From positions 1 through 64,000 of the forward strand of contig CAMTKF010000003.1 of NCBI GenBank assembly GCA_947072905.1: a stretch of DNA of 64,000 nucleotides. Direction: 5' to 3'. A program made the position numbers and the translations under genes. Source of the stretch: an uncultured Bacteroidales bacterium (GTDB lineage: Bacteria; Bacteroidota; Bacteroidia; Bacteroidales; Muribaculaceae). Shown piece after piece: positions 1 to 7,842 of this stretch (position 1 is the first letter of the stretch; each line of letters begins with the position of its first letter). The notes under the pieces are model-generated. The model was not told where the DNA came from. It searched no databases and saw only the letters and a program-made list of their open reading frames with translations.

Positions 1-1
1 G

Positions 2-76
2 ACGCACATCAAAGAGTGCCGAGCCGCAGGAATCGAAGCGAAAAACGCCGTCGATTACTCCCAATACGAGTTATAA
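2..76 (+). CDS. C-terminal end of an unidentified protein (cut by window start)
   Basis: Frame 2 is open from the first base and closes at TAA 74-76, giving a 24-residue tail ending in DYSQYEL. It converges on the integrase stop codon, and the two stop codons are adjacent, which fits the compact end of a mobile element. There is too little sequence to assign a family. The frame could be open by chance. Confidence 0.35.
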   Translation, partial: THIKECRAAGIEAKNAVDYSQYEL

Positions 77-1225
77 CATATCGTCGAAGGCAGACACCCC
101 GGCGACGCGGTTTTCTTTCATTATGTGGGCGTATATCATGGTGGTTGTTACCGAGGTATGCCCCAAGAGTTTTGAAAGAGTGCCAAGGTCGCCGGAGTTC
201 TTTTTGTAGTAAAGGGTGGCGAAGGTGTGCCGGGCAGCTTTCGCGCTGACCGCTTTTTCGATACCTTCACGTTTACAGATTCTTTTTATTATTCTGTTGA
301 ACGCCTGGTCCGTCGGCAATTTCCTGAACAGATTGCCACGATACCGTCCGTCGCGGTAGTATTCGGCCAATTCAGCCGCCGGACGCGATAGCGGCATATT
401 TACGCGCGTGCGTGTCTTGATTCTCTGGTAATGGATTTCGCCGCCGCTTATCTGCTCTATCTGCAACGCTCTGGCGTCGGATATGTGCATGGCCGTGAAT
501 GTCATAAACAGGAAGAAGCGAAGCACGTCCTGTTCTCCTTCGTCAAGAATGGCGGAGCGATAGAGGCTTGTCAGTTTGTTTAATTCCTGTTCGGTAAGAA
601 ATATAACAGCAGGGTCGGCGGCCGGAACCCGATACACCTCGAACGGGTTAACCTTCACTTTCCCGGCTCTCATAGCCGCATAATAGTGCATACGGATAAC
701 GCACATATTTTTGCGTATTGTTCCGGCGTTGTTATTGTGCTTATCTCGGAGGTGGGCGGCATATACGCGCAGCCATTCGGGCGTTATCTCGGCTATCTGG
801 AGCCGTGGGTTATAGTGCTGGAGTTTCGTTAACGCCGCTTTGTGGTGCCGGATTGTTTCGGGCTGCATGGCCGTGCGCAGCTCGTCGAGGTGCCGGAAGG
901 CGTATTCAAGAAAATTCATCGTTTCACCCGGACGACGGTAGAGCGCGAGAAAACTGTCTTTCGTGAGTGTTTCGCCCGTGAGCCTCGCCCGGACGAGTAT
1001 GTCCGAGATTTTCGCTTTCGTGTTGGAAATTATAAGGTTCTTATCTTTTACCTCCTGACCGCGCCCCTTGATTCTCTCCGTTACCGGGTCCCATTCCGCA
1101 CCCGTTACCGCTATATCCAGAGGGAGGCGGATTTTTATACGCTCGATGTTTAACACCGCATACAGAGCGGCGCGGCCGTCCGCTCTTTCGCTCTCATTTC
1201 GCCGCTTGATTGTTACTTTCGCCAT
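71..1225 (-). CDS. Tyrosine recombinase / site-specific integrase
   Basis: This 384-residue protein is of the Bacteroides mobile-element integrase type: an N-terminal arm-binding region (about 1-90), a SAM-like core-binding domain (about 100-195) and a C-terminal catalytic domain (about 205-375). Visible catalytic elements are a candidate beta-hairpin Lys near 270, R332 in AARHTF, LGH at 354-356 and the Tyr nucleophile at 365 (MIYAHI). Where box I normally carries Arg (TGxRxSD), this protein has His247 (TAMHISD), and the box II His position is Lys329. Loss of the first Arg is known in IntDOT-type enzymes, so it need not mean inactivity. The gene starts about 160 bp from the 3' end of tRNA-Phe, so the element it belongs to probably extends left out of the window. 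The ATG at 1225 is the natural start. Confidence 0.9.
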   Translation of the reverse strand: MAKVTIKRRNESERADGRAALYAVLNIERIKIRLPLDIAVTGAEWDPVTERIKGRGQEVKDKNLIISNTKAKISDILVRARLTGETLTKDSFLALYRRPGETMNFLEYAFRHLDELRTAMQPETIRHHKAALTKLQHYNPRLQIAEITPEWLRVYAAHLRDKHNNNAGTIRKNMCVIRMHYYAAMRAGKVKVNPFEVYRVPAADPAVIFLTEQELNKLTSLYRSAILDEGEQDVLRFFLFMTFTAMHISDARALQIEQISGGEIHYQRIKTRTRVNMPLSRPAAELAEYYRDGRYRGNLFRKLPTDQAFNRIIKRICKREGIEKAVSAKAARHTFATLYYKKNSGDLGTLSKLLGHTSVTTTMIYAHIMKENRVAGVSAFDDML

Positions 1226-1357
1226 TTTGGGTGTGCCAACTTTTGTGACGACATTTTTTGTAACGCTCTGATTTTGAGCCTACATTTGTGCCGACATTGT
1301 TTGAAAATTGACTACCGACGGGGCGTAAGTAATCCGCTGATAATCTGCTATATAAGC

Positions 1358-1385
1358 AAAAAACCCGACCGAAGTCGAGTTTTTT
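1358..1385 (-). terminator. Intrinsic terminator downstream of tRNA-Phe
   Basis: Read on the minus strand this is a 6-bp stem (CTCGAC/GTCGGG, one G-T pair) closed by a TTCG tetraloop and followed by six Ts. It lies 3 bases beyond the tRNA 3' end and so ends the tRNA transcript. Confidence 0.75.
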
Positions 1386-1387
1386 CG

Positions 1388-1460
1388 TGGTGCCACCAGG
1401 AATCGAACCGGGGACACAAGGATTTTCAGTCCTTTGCTCTACCAACTGAGCTATGGCACC
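1388..1460 (-). tRNA. tRNA-Phe (GAA)
   Basis: The minus strand folds as a standard 73-nt tRNA. The acceptor GGTGCCA pairs with TGGCACC, the D-arm contains AGTTGGTAGA, the anticodon loop is CTGAAAA (anticodon GAA), the T-loop is TTCGATT, and the discriminator is A. CCA is not encoded. The adjacent integrase suggests that the 3' half of this gene is the attachment site of an integrated element. Confidence 0.96.
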
Positions 1461-1523
1461 TTGCATGCGCTTTTTTATCGGTTTATTTACTGTGACCTAT
1501 AGGGGTCTCGCGCTTTTGCGTTG

Positions 1524-1553
1524 CAAAGTTACGAACTTTTTTTGATTCTGCAA
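1524..1553 (-). promoter_or_regulatory. Bacteroidetes-type promoter of tRNA-Phe
   Basis: On the minus strand TTG (1551-1553) is followed after 19 nt by TAACTTTG (1524-1531). This matches the Bacteroidetes housekeeping consensus TTTG-N19-TAnnTTTG. The -7 box lies about 64 bp upstream of the mature tRNA 5' end. Confidence 0.7.
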
Positions 1554-1647
1554 ATTTTTTGTGAAAGTTTTTTTATTTTTTTTGTTTTTCTCGCCTTTTT
1601 CGGGTGTTTTTTTGGGGTGGGTCGGGGATGTTTTGGATGTTTTTTTG

Positions 1648-1655
1648 TACATTTG
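1648..1655 (+). promoter_or_regulatory. Probable -7 promoter box of the membrane regulator gene
   Basis: TACATTTG fits TAnnTTTG. I see no clean -33 element at the right spacing. Transcription would start near 1662, which favours the ATG at 1688 over the upstream in-frame codons. Confidence 0.4.
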
Positions 1656-1687
1656 TAGTATTCTGTTTCTATTCTTTTATTATCGTC

Positions 1688-2500
1688 ATGTACAAACCTG
1701 TCAATCCTAATATTCTTTCAAACTTCAATCGCTACGGTATGTTTGTGCCCTTGGTGCTGATGCTTGCCGCCTTGGTCTCGGGATGTATTTCTTATTGTGA
1801 TGCCAAAAAGTGCATTGCCGATGATCTTAATGATGCCGTTATGGCTTTGGCTAATGAGAATCGTGAACTCTGGACCCGACAGGATACAATCTCGGCTCTG
1901 CGCCACATTCATCTCACCACTCACCAGCCCTTGATTTATCAGGCTTCTGATGTGAATTTCCGAAATCCTCTGCTCAAGGACGAGGCCTTCATTGCCATCG
2001 CGCTGGTCGACTCCAAGCTTGCATCTCCTAAAATTCATGGTAATAAAATTGCTTCTGATTCTATAATCATTGTTCCTGAGAATTCTGTTGACGGTCAGGC
2101 TATCCAAGTACGGGGCTTTACTGATTGCTCCATGGCTTCGGTCATAGCCTTGTCCGACCCCACCCTGCCGGGAATTCTGTTTTCGCTCTCTATCCTATCC
2201 ATGATGAGTATGTTTGTATTCCGACGCAGGCTACAGACTCTGCCGGACGCGCAGCGCATTCCGTCGCTTGACGGCATCAAGCTCACGCCAATGCAGCGGC
2301 AGCTCACCCGTATGCTTCTTGAGTCCCCCGACATGAAGGTTGACAAAGCCACATTATGCACAACTCTCTGGGGCAACAAGGACAATGCCGACGAGTCGCT
2401 CTACACACTGATACGCCGCACCAAGGCGGCTCTTGCTGATGCAAACATTGAGATAATCTGCAATCGCGGCGACTCATACCAGCTCCGCATAAACCGCTGA
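1688..2500 (+). CDS. Membrane-anchored winged-helix transcriptional regulator
   Basis: This 270-residue protein has two predicted membrane helices (about 17-37 and 159-178) around a probable periplasmic domain (about 40-157). The C-terminal cytoplasmic part (about 193-270) resembles an OmpR/PhoB-type winged helix (LTPMQRQLTRMLL, SLYTLIRRTKAAL, GDSYQLRI). The order is reversed relative to ToxR/CadC proteins, where the DNA-binding domain is N-terminal. No receiver domain is present. A longer frame starts at 1604, but the probable -7 box at 1648 supports the ATG at 1688. It is followed 106 bp later by an outer-membrane receptor gene on the same strand, a plausible target. The DNA-binding and topology calls are inference from pattern. 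Confidence 0.75.
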   Translation: MYKPVNPNILSNFNRYGMFVPLVLMLAALVSGCISYCDAKKCIADDLNDAVMALANENRELWTRQDTISALRHIHLTTHQPLIYQASDVNFRNPLLKDEAFIAIALVDSKLASPKIHGNKIASDSIIIVPENSVDGQAIQVRGFTDCSMASVIALSDPTLPGILFSLSILSMMSMFVFRRRLQTLPDAQRIPSLDGIKLTPMQRQLTRMLLESPDMKVDKATLCTTLWGNKDNADESLYTLIRRTKAALADANIEIICNRGDSYQLRINR

Positions 2501-2606
2501 CGCACAGCAATGTCAGTATTTGTCAGACAAATGTCAGACAAATCTTAAGGATTATCACAGCTTTTTTCACTTGTTTTGCGGTCGAAAAATCTGAAACCGC
2601 AAACGC

Positions 2607-4682
2607 ATGAAAAAGTCATTCTCCTTTCTCACATTATTACTCCCATTGTCGGCACTCGCGCAGCAGCCTGTGACCGACACCGATTCCATCGCCCGCAGCC
2701 TGCAGGAAGTAGTAGTGACCGCCAAGCAGCCGGCCACCAAGCTCCGAGGCACCACCCTCGTATCTACCATCGCCGGCTCTGCCCTGCAAGACCTCGGCAC
2801 AGCTCTCGACGTATTGGGTCAGCTTCCGATGATCACCGTTGCAGACAACGCCGTAACCATCACAGGCAGGGGCGCGCCTGAAATATATATCGACGGACGT
2901 CCAATGCGTTCCGACGACGAGTTGTTGCAACTCCGCTCCGACAATATCCGGAAAGTGGAACTCGATATGGCTCCCGGAGCCATGTATGCCGCCGATACAA
3001 AGGCTGTACTTAAGATCACCACCCGGCGAAGCTTTGTCGACGGCATTTCTTTCATAGAGCGTGCCGAGACAGTGGCCCGACGTAAATGGTCGGCAAACAA
3101 TATGATTGACCTCAATTACCGCACCGGCTCATGGGACATCTTCGCCTCCGGACTGATAGCCCGCAACAACAGCCTGATAAAAGGCACCACCACCAACACC
3201 CTCGTGTATGACGGAGTGCAGACCGTAGTAGGCAGCTCGCAGTCCAAGTCATACCCCTCAACTACCGGCGCAGTCAAAGCAGGATTCAACTACGCGGCCG
3301 GAGAGCAATCAATTGGCGGCTACTACCGCTACAATCCCGAGCGTGGACACTTCAGCAACATCGGCGAGGAATGGCTCAATACCGACCCTCGCATCTGTCG
3401 CGAAATCTACACAGGCGTTCGCGCCCACAGCCATCGCGGCTCGATATATTACGACAATACATTCGCTGAACGGTACCATATACACCTTGACGGCGATTAC
3501 AAAACCGCCCGTTCCCACAATGATGAGCAAACCCTGTATCCCCAAGGCAATACATCCGATGTACACTCACTCGGCACACGCCGCTCCTCGCTCCTTGCAG
3601 CCAAACTCTACCTGTCGTTTCCATTGGCAAAAGGCAGTTTCACAGTCGGCACACAAGACTCCCATACCCGCACCACCCTCGACCACCTGATGCTCAACCC
3701 CGATATCAGCGAGTACATACCCTCGTCATTCACCAAGGCCACACAGACTTCAGCCGCAGCCTTCGCCTCCTGGAAAAGGATGTTTGGCAAATTCAGCCTG
3801 TCGGCCGGACTCAGATATGAATATGTCGACTATATCTTCACCCTTAACGGTCACAAGGACCGGGACATGAGCCGTACCGACCATTATCTCACACCCGACC
3901 TTGCGCTGAGCTATTCACGCAGCGACGATTCACAGATAAGCCTAAGCTACAAGATGGCCACCGTAAAACCGCCCTACTCCCACCTCACCGGCTCCCTGAG
4001 CTACGTAGGCATGCACGAGATAGAGGGAGGCAACCCTGCGCTGAAAGAAGAACGCATGCACGACATACAGCTCTTTGGTATGTGGAAAGACTTCATGCTC
4101 CAGGCCGACTATACACGCAGCATAGATTCATACGCTTTTGTTAAAAAGCTGTATCCGGCACAGACACTGCAACTGCTCATGCAGCCGGTCAACATAGACG
4201 TCTCGGCCCTCGACATGTATCTGGTATGGAACCGCCCCATACGCTCATGGACACCCTCAGTCACCCTGGGCATGCACAAACAGTGGCTCAATATGGAAGG
4301 CAACAGATACAACCGCCCCATCTTCTCGTATTATTTCGACAATACCATCGCGCTGCCACAGGGCTTTCTCCTCACACTCAACGCAAACGGACAGACCTCG
4401 GGCGACATGCACACCAACCGCTTCGGCGCATCATGGTTCACGCTCAACGCCTCGGTCGGTAAAACTCTGTTCAACAAATCCCTGCAGCTGAAACTCTCGG
4501 CAACCGACATACTCAACACCCGCAATAACGACTGGACCATGAACACCTGCGGCATATACGTAAACAAGCGGCAGACCTACGACTCGCGCGGCATCACGCT
4601 CTCGCTCACCTACCGCTTTCATCCCCGCAAGAGCAAATACAAAGGCGAGGATGCAGCCAAGACCGAGATGAACCGCCTGTAA
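2607..4682 (+). CDS. TonB-dependent-receptor-like outer-membrane beta-barrel protein
   Basis: This 691-residue protein has a signal peptide (MKKSFSFLTLLLPLSALAQ). A plug-like domain follows (about 30-150; LQEVVVTAKQ, IYIDGRPM, VELDMAPGAMY). The rest is rich in aromatic/alternating beta strands and ends in TLSLTYRFHPRK, which is typical of the outer membrane protein beta-barrel family of Bacteroidetes. The N-terminal carboxypeptidase-like domain seen in many SusC relatives is absent, and no SusD gene follows, so this is not a glycan-uptake SusCD pair. The substrate is unknown. The membrane regulator immediately upstream may control it. Confidence 0.85.
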   Translation: MKKSFSFLTLLLPLSALAQQPVTDTDSIARSLQEVVVTAKQPATKLRGTTLVSTIAGSALQDLGTALDVLGQLPMITVADNAVTITGRGAPEIYIDGRPMRSDDELLQLRSDNIRKVELDMAPGAMYAADTKAVLKITTRRSFVDGISFIERAETVARRKWSANNMIDLNYRTGSWDIFASGLIARNNSLIKGTTTNTLVYDGVQTVVGSSQSKSYPSTTGAVKAGFNYAAGEQSIGGYYRYNPERGHFSNIGEEWLNTDPRICREIYTGVRAHSHRGSIYYDNTFAERYHIHLDGDYKTARSHNDEQTLYPQGNTSDVHSLGTRRSSLLAAKLYLSFPLAKGSFTVGTQDSHTRTTLDHLMLNPDISEYIPSSFTKATQTSAAAFASWKRMFGKFSLSAGLRYEYVDYIFTLNGHKDRDMSRTDHYLTPDLALSYSRSDDSQISLSYKMATVKPPYSHLTGSLSYVGMHEIEGGNPALKEERMHDIQLFGMWKDFMLQADYTRSIDSYAFVKKLYPAQTLQLLMQPVNIDVSALDMYLVWNRPIRSWTPSVTLGMHKQWLNMEGNRYNRPIFSYYFDNTIALPQGFLLTLNANGQTSGDMHTNRFGASWFTLNASVGKTLFNKSLQLKLSATDILNTRNNDWTMNTCGIYVNKRQTYDSRGITLSLTYRFHPRKSKYKGEDAAKTEMNRL

Positions 4683-4700
4683 GCAAATTTACAAAACGAA

Positions 4701-4741
4701 CACAGTCCCCGGACAGCACAATGTTCAGGGACTGTGTTTTA
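4701..4741 (+). terminator. Intrinsic terminator of the outer-membrane receptor gene
   Basis: A 10-bp perfect stem (ACACAGTCCC at 4701-4710 with GGGACTGTGT at 4729-4738) is followed by TTTTAG, 18 bases after the stop codon. Confidence 0.7.
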
Positions 4742-4783
4742 GAGTGTGTCTGAATTCAGCACACAAAGATTATGAGGGAATCT

Positions 4784-4914
4784 AAGTAAGCAGTAAAAAA
4801 ATAGTTTATATCATCTGCTTGCCTTATGAACGCATCTTCAACCCTCTTCATCGGGTTGAATCTGTTGTCCATAAGCCGGCTCATATAATAAAAACTATTT
4901 TTTACTGCTTACTT
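4784..4914. repeat. Fold-back intergenic repeat, copy A (131 bp, inverted)
   Basis: The ends are perfect inverted repeats (AAGTAAGCAGTAAAAAA... ...TTTTTTACTGCTTACTT). The arms continue as an imperfect inverted repeat almost to the centre, where CAACCC-tcttcatc-GGGTTG closes the hairpin. Relative to copies at 7679 and 14647 it is inverted and lacks a 33-bp internal module. It lies between the receptor terminator and the stop codon of the WG-repeat gene (stop at 4916-4918), 1 base from that stop. It contains no reading frame of note. Confidence 0.85.
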
Positions 4915-4915
4915 C

Positions 4916-6562
4916 TCAGCTTAAAGCATAATTAACCAGGAAGCCACGCTTTCCACGAATCAAAATAGTAACGATTCGGCCGTCCTTGCTCATTTTTATT
5001 GTCTTTTCGTAAGAATCTATGACCTCGTCAACCTTGAAGCCCTTGGTCTTGAAAGCCTCAACCAGTTTGTTGACATCACTTTCGTTCACCTCGTTTCGGG
5101 TATAGAAGTCAATGCTGAACTTATTTATTTTGGATTCGGGATTCCATACATAGTTATAGCCGTATGCACCGCCGCCCTTTCGCTCGGTTAGCGCCATAGC
5201 CTTATCGAAGTAAGCCACACCGGTTATACGGAAAGCTCTGCTGCCTATGTTCACGTCTTTAAGGCCGACCGATGTAGAATAACCGTCGCTCGCTTCAGAG
5301 CCTTTATTCACCACGTCGGCACTTTCGCCAAATGTATACGCGCCCACGCCATTTTCGTTGATAAGACCGGTAATGGCATTGATTATAAAGTCGATATTAT
5401 AGAAGTTAGAAACTACTTCACCCACTCCGGGTTCAGCCTCATCCAGATTTGTAATATCGCCCAGCGGCTCTGAATTCTTGGCTTTACCGCTACCGTCAAC
5501 CAGATTGATTGTACGATCGCCGTTGATGGCAAAATATCCAAACTTACCTGCCGGAGCCATATATTTCACATCGTCAAGAGACTCCACTTCATCGCCCGAG
5601 TCATTTATGATGACTATATGCGGATTCTGAGCATAGACCATAGCTATGAATCTGTCATCACCGTCAAAGGCAAGGCTGGCATATTGAGCTTCAACAAGAG
5701 TTTCGCCCTTTATATTCATCAGACCGCATTCATTGCGTACATTTTCATAAATGATATACTTATCGTTGTAGTCAATGATTTTGTTGTGATCACCAAGCAC
5801 TATCACTTCCTTACCTTCCTTATCGAGCAGAGCGCTGTCATATTTCTTATAAACATTGAGCATGCCACACTTGAACATACGGCTGTTCAGGTTCACCTTA
5901 TATTCATCTCCGAACGATATTACCTTATTGCCGGTTTTGTCAATTACAAAATCTTGCCTGTCACGGCTGCCCTCAGCTTGCTCCATCACAACAGCCAGCC
6001 CCTCGGCAAAGGGGTAAGCTTCATAGAACGCAGGGGTTACGACCACCTTGCCCTCAGTGTCCATATAGCCTTTGAGGTCGTTATCCAGTTGTATTGCCAT
6101 AAGGCCGTCGCTGAACCGGTCAGAGCATTTAATTATCTCGTGGCCGTCTACAGGCTCAAGTGTAAATTTCTCCTTACCGTCCTTATCGAGCATGCTTATA
6201 CGGCTGTCGGGACGACATACCGGAATCAGACCTTCCGACATATATCCCACATCAATCAGGTTGTCACAACCCTCTATAAGCTCAGGTGTATCGCCTTTTG
6301 CCTTGTAGAGATGATATACGCTGCCTTTCTTCATAGAGAACATTCCGTTGATTACCGGCGAAGGCTCATTATCAAGCTCGTTCTCATACTTTATCTTACC
6401 GTCGGGAGTAATCATACTCCAGGGGCCCACTTCGCCCAAACGCACCGGCCACATCTCCACGTCGGCAAAATTGCCGTCGGATGATGCCGATGAGCCACAT
6501 GAGCACATCATGCCGCCAAGCGCAAGCAGCACGGCGCCCAGTTTGATAAATCTGTTTTTCAT
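4916..6562 (-). CDS. WG-repeat lipoprotein
   Basis: About 548 residues. A lipoprotein signal (MKNRFIKLGAVLLALGGMMCSC) is followed by tandem segments in the style of WG/beta-propeller repeats: YENELDNEPSPVINGMF, GLIPVCRPDSRISMLDKDGK, GLMAIQLDNDLKGYMDTEGK, GLAVVMEQ, LLDKEGKEV, GLMNIKGETLVEAQY. The family is common in Bacteroidetes and is thought to bind partners at the cell envelope; no enzymatic function can be assigned. The ATG at 6562 is preferred over the longer frame because it opens the signal peptide. It lies 2 bp after the stop of the upstream small secreted gene, so the two are co-transcribed. Confidence 0.8.
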   Translation of the reverse strand: MKNRFIKLGAVLLALGGMMCSCGSSASSDGNFADVEMWPVRLGEVGPWSMITPDGKIKYENELDNEPSPVINGMFSMKKGSVYHLYKAKGDTPELIEGCDNLIDVGYMSEGLIPVCRPDSRISMLDKDGKEKFTLEPVDGHEIIKCSDRFSDGLMAIQLDNDLKGYMDTEGKVVVTPAFYEAYPFAEGLAVVMEQAEGSRDRQDFVIDKTGNKVISFGDEYKVNLNSRMFKCGMLNVYKKYDSALLDKEGKEVIVLGDHNKIIDYNDKYIIYENVRNECGLMNIKGETLVEAQYASLAFDGDDRFIAMVYAQNPHIVIINDSGDEVESLDDVKYMAPAGKFGYFAINGDRTINLVDGSGKAKNSEPLGDITNLDEAEPGVGEVVSNFYNIDFIINAITGLINENGVGAYTFGESADVVNKGSEASDGYSTSVGLKDVNIGSRAFRITGVAYFDKAMALTERKGGGAYGYNYVWNPESKINKFSIDFYTRNEVNESDVNKLVEAFKTKGFKVDEVIDSYEKTIKMSKDGRIVTILIRGKRGFLVNYALS

Positions 6563-6564
6563 GA

Positions 6565-6978
6565 TTATTTTTTTCTTGATATACAAAGGTCTTCGTAGCA
6601 GATAGTATCTGTATTTGGTTTATATACGAGGGAGGCCGTAAATTTTTCATCTTGGAATTCATCATAACATTCCACCACAGCCTTGTTACCGGCGATAGAT
6701 TTTACCTTGGTTATTATAACGCCGGTAATTATCCTGCCCGAATTGGGATTGAACTGGCTTATAGTGCCATAGCACAGGCCGTCTTCTCCGCCTTCAACTG
6801 TTTTTCCATAGAGGTCAAGGCTGATAACACTGTATATTTCTCCGTAATCTCCATTGCTCTGAGTCTGTTCCCAAGTACCCTTGAAAACCTTTTTGGCAGA
6901 TGCAGAACTCTGGGCAAAGCTCGCCGGGGCAGCTATCATAGCCACGGCAAGCACAATCATAACAAGAAATTTTTTCAT
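6565..6978 (-). CDS. Small secreted protein of unknown function
   Basis: 137 residues with a clean signal peptide (MKKFLVMIVLAVAMIAAPASFAQ) followed by a compact domain containing FKGTWEQTQSNGDYGEIYSV and DTICYEDL. I do not recognise the family. The length and beta-rich look would suit a lipocalin-like periplasmic domain, but this is only an impression. The start at 6978 is chosen for the signal peptide. It lies 92 bp downstream of the response regulator and 2 bp upstream of the WG-repeat lipoprotein, so it probably belongs to the envelope output of this operon. Confidence 0.7.
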   Translation of the reverse strand: MKKFLVMIVLAVAMIAAPASFAQSSASAKKVFKGTWEQTQSNGDYGEIYSVISLDLYGKTVEGGEDGLCYGTISQFNPNSGRIITGVIITKVKSIAGNKAVVECYDEFQDEKFTASLVYKPNTDTICYEDLCISRKK

Positions 6979-7070
6979 AACGTGATTTATTAGTAGTTTT
7001 GTGACGATTTTTGAAGTTGCAAAATTACTAAAGCTCAGAATATGAGTCAATCACGGCAAACCATGATTTT

Positions 7071-7673
7071 TCACCAACCGGCCTTCTGCGCCTTCACTAT
7101 CAGGTCGGCCACGTTGCGGGCTCCAAGTTTGCGCAGCATATTACGTCGATGGCTCTCAATGGTATTCTCGCTCACACACAGCAGGGTGGCCATCTCGCAC
7201 GAGCTGTATCCCTGCCTTATAAGGTTCAGCACCTTTTGCTCGGCCGCAGTGAGCCGTGGCGAATCCTCAAAACTCTTCACTATATCAGCCACAGGATTGT
7301 CAGGCGACGGACACTCGCCCTTAGCCACCGACTCTATCGACCTCAGCAGCATGTCTATGCTCGACGACTTCAGCACTATATCATCCACACCCGCATCCAA
7401 CAGGCGTCTCAGCAATCCGGCCTCCTGATGTATGGTGTATATGATTATCGAACACTTGATCCACTTGGAGCGGATGCGACGTATTATTTCAAATACATCC
7501 ATTTCGGGATACTCAACATCAAGGATAACCAAATCCGGACGGTCCTTTAGTCCGGAGTCAAGAAAAGCTGCATCAGCCGAAGTACTGATCATATATTCAG
7601 GATGATATTCCTGTATAAATTTCTTGACTCCATAAGTCACTATCTCGTGGTCATCAACTATGAGTATCTTCAT
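7071..7673 (-). CDS. NarL/LuxR-family response regulator
   Basis: 200 residues. The N-terminal receiver domain has the acidic pair in ILIVDDHE, a phospho-acceptor Asp52 in LVILDVEYPEMD, and the downstream KSSS lysine. The C-terminal LuxR-type HTH (about 137-195) contains LTAAEQKVLNLIRQGYSSCEMA and VSENTIESHRRNMLRKLG. The cognate histidine kinase (HisKA_3 type) lies just upstream, separated by fold-back repeat copy B, whose end is 5 bp from this start codon. The ATG at 7673 is chosen because the receiver domain begins there; a longer frame would start inside the repeat. Confidence 0.92.
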   Translation of the reverse strand: MKILIVDDHEIVTYGVKKFIQEYHPEYMISTSADAAFLDSGLKDRPDLVILDVEYPEMDVFEIIRRIRSKWIKCSIIIYTIHQEAGLLRRLLDAGVDDIVLKSSSIDMLLRSIESVAKGECPSPDNPVADIVKSFEDSPRLTAAEQKVLNLIRQGYSSCEMATLLCVSENTIESHRRNMLRKLGARNVADLIVKAQKAGW

Positions 7674-7678
7674 ATCAT

Positions 7679-7842
7679 AAGTAAGCATTGGAAAATAGTT
7701 TATATTATATGCGCCGACTTATGGACAGCAGATTTAATACGATGAAGAGGGAGCGTAGCCGTAGCTACGTGACCGATGAAGAGGATTGAAGATGCGTTCA
7801 TAAGGCAAGCAGATGATATAAACTATTTTTCATTGATTACTT
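7679..7842. repeat. Fold-back intergenic repeat, copy B (164 bp)
   Basis: The left end is AAGTAAGCATTGGAAAATAG and the right end CTATTTTTCATTGATTACTT; the two arms pair imperfectly over roughly 60 nt. The centre holds a 33-bp module with a palindromic core (CGTAGCTACG) flanked by the direct repeat CGATGAAGAGG. It sits between the histidine kinase and the response regulator. The kinase stop codon (7830-7832) and its last four codons lie inside the right arm. It is about 95% identical by eye to copy C. Confidence 0.88.
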
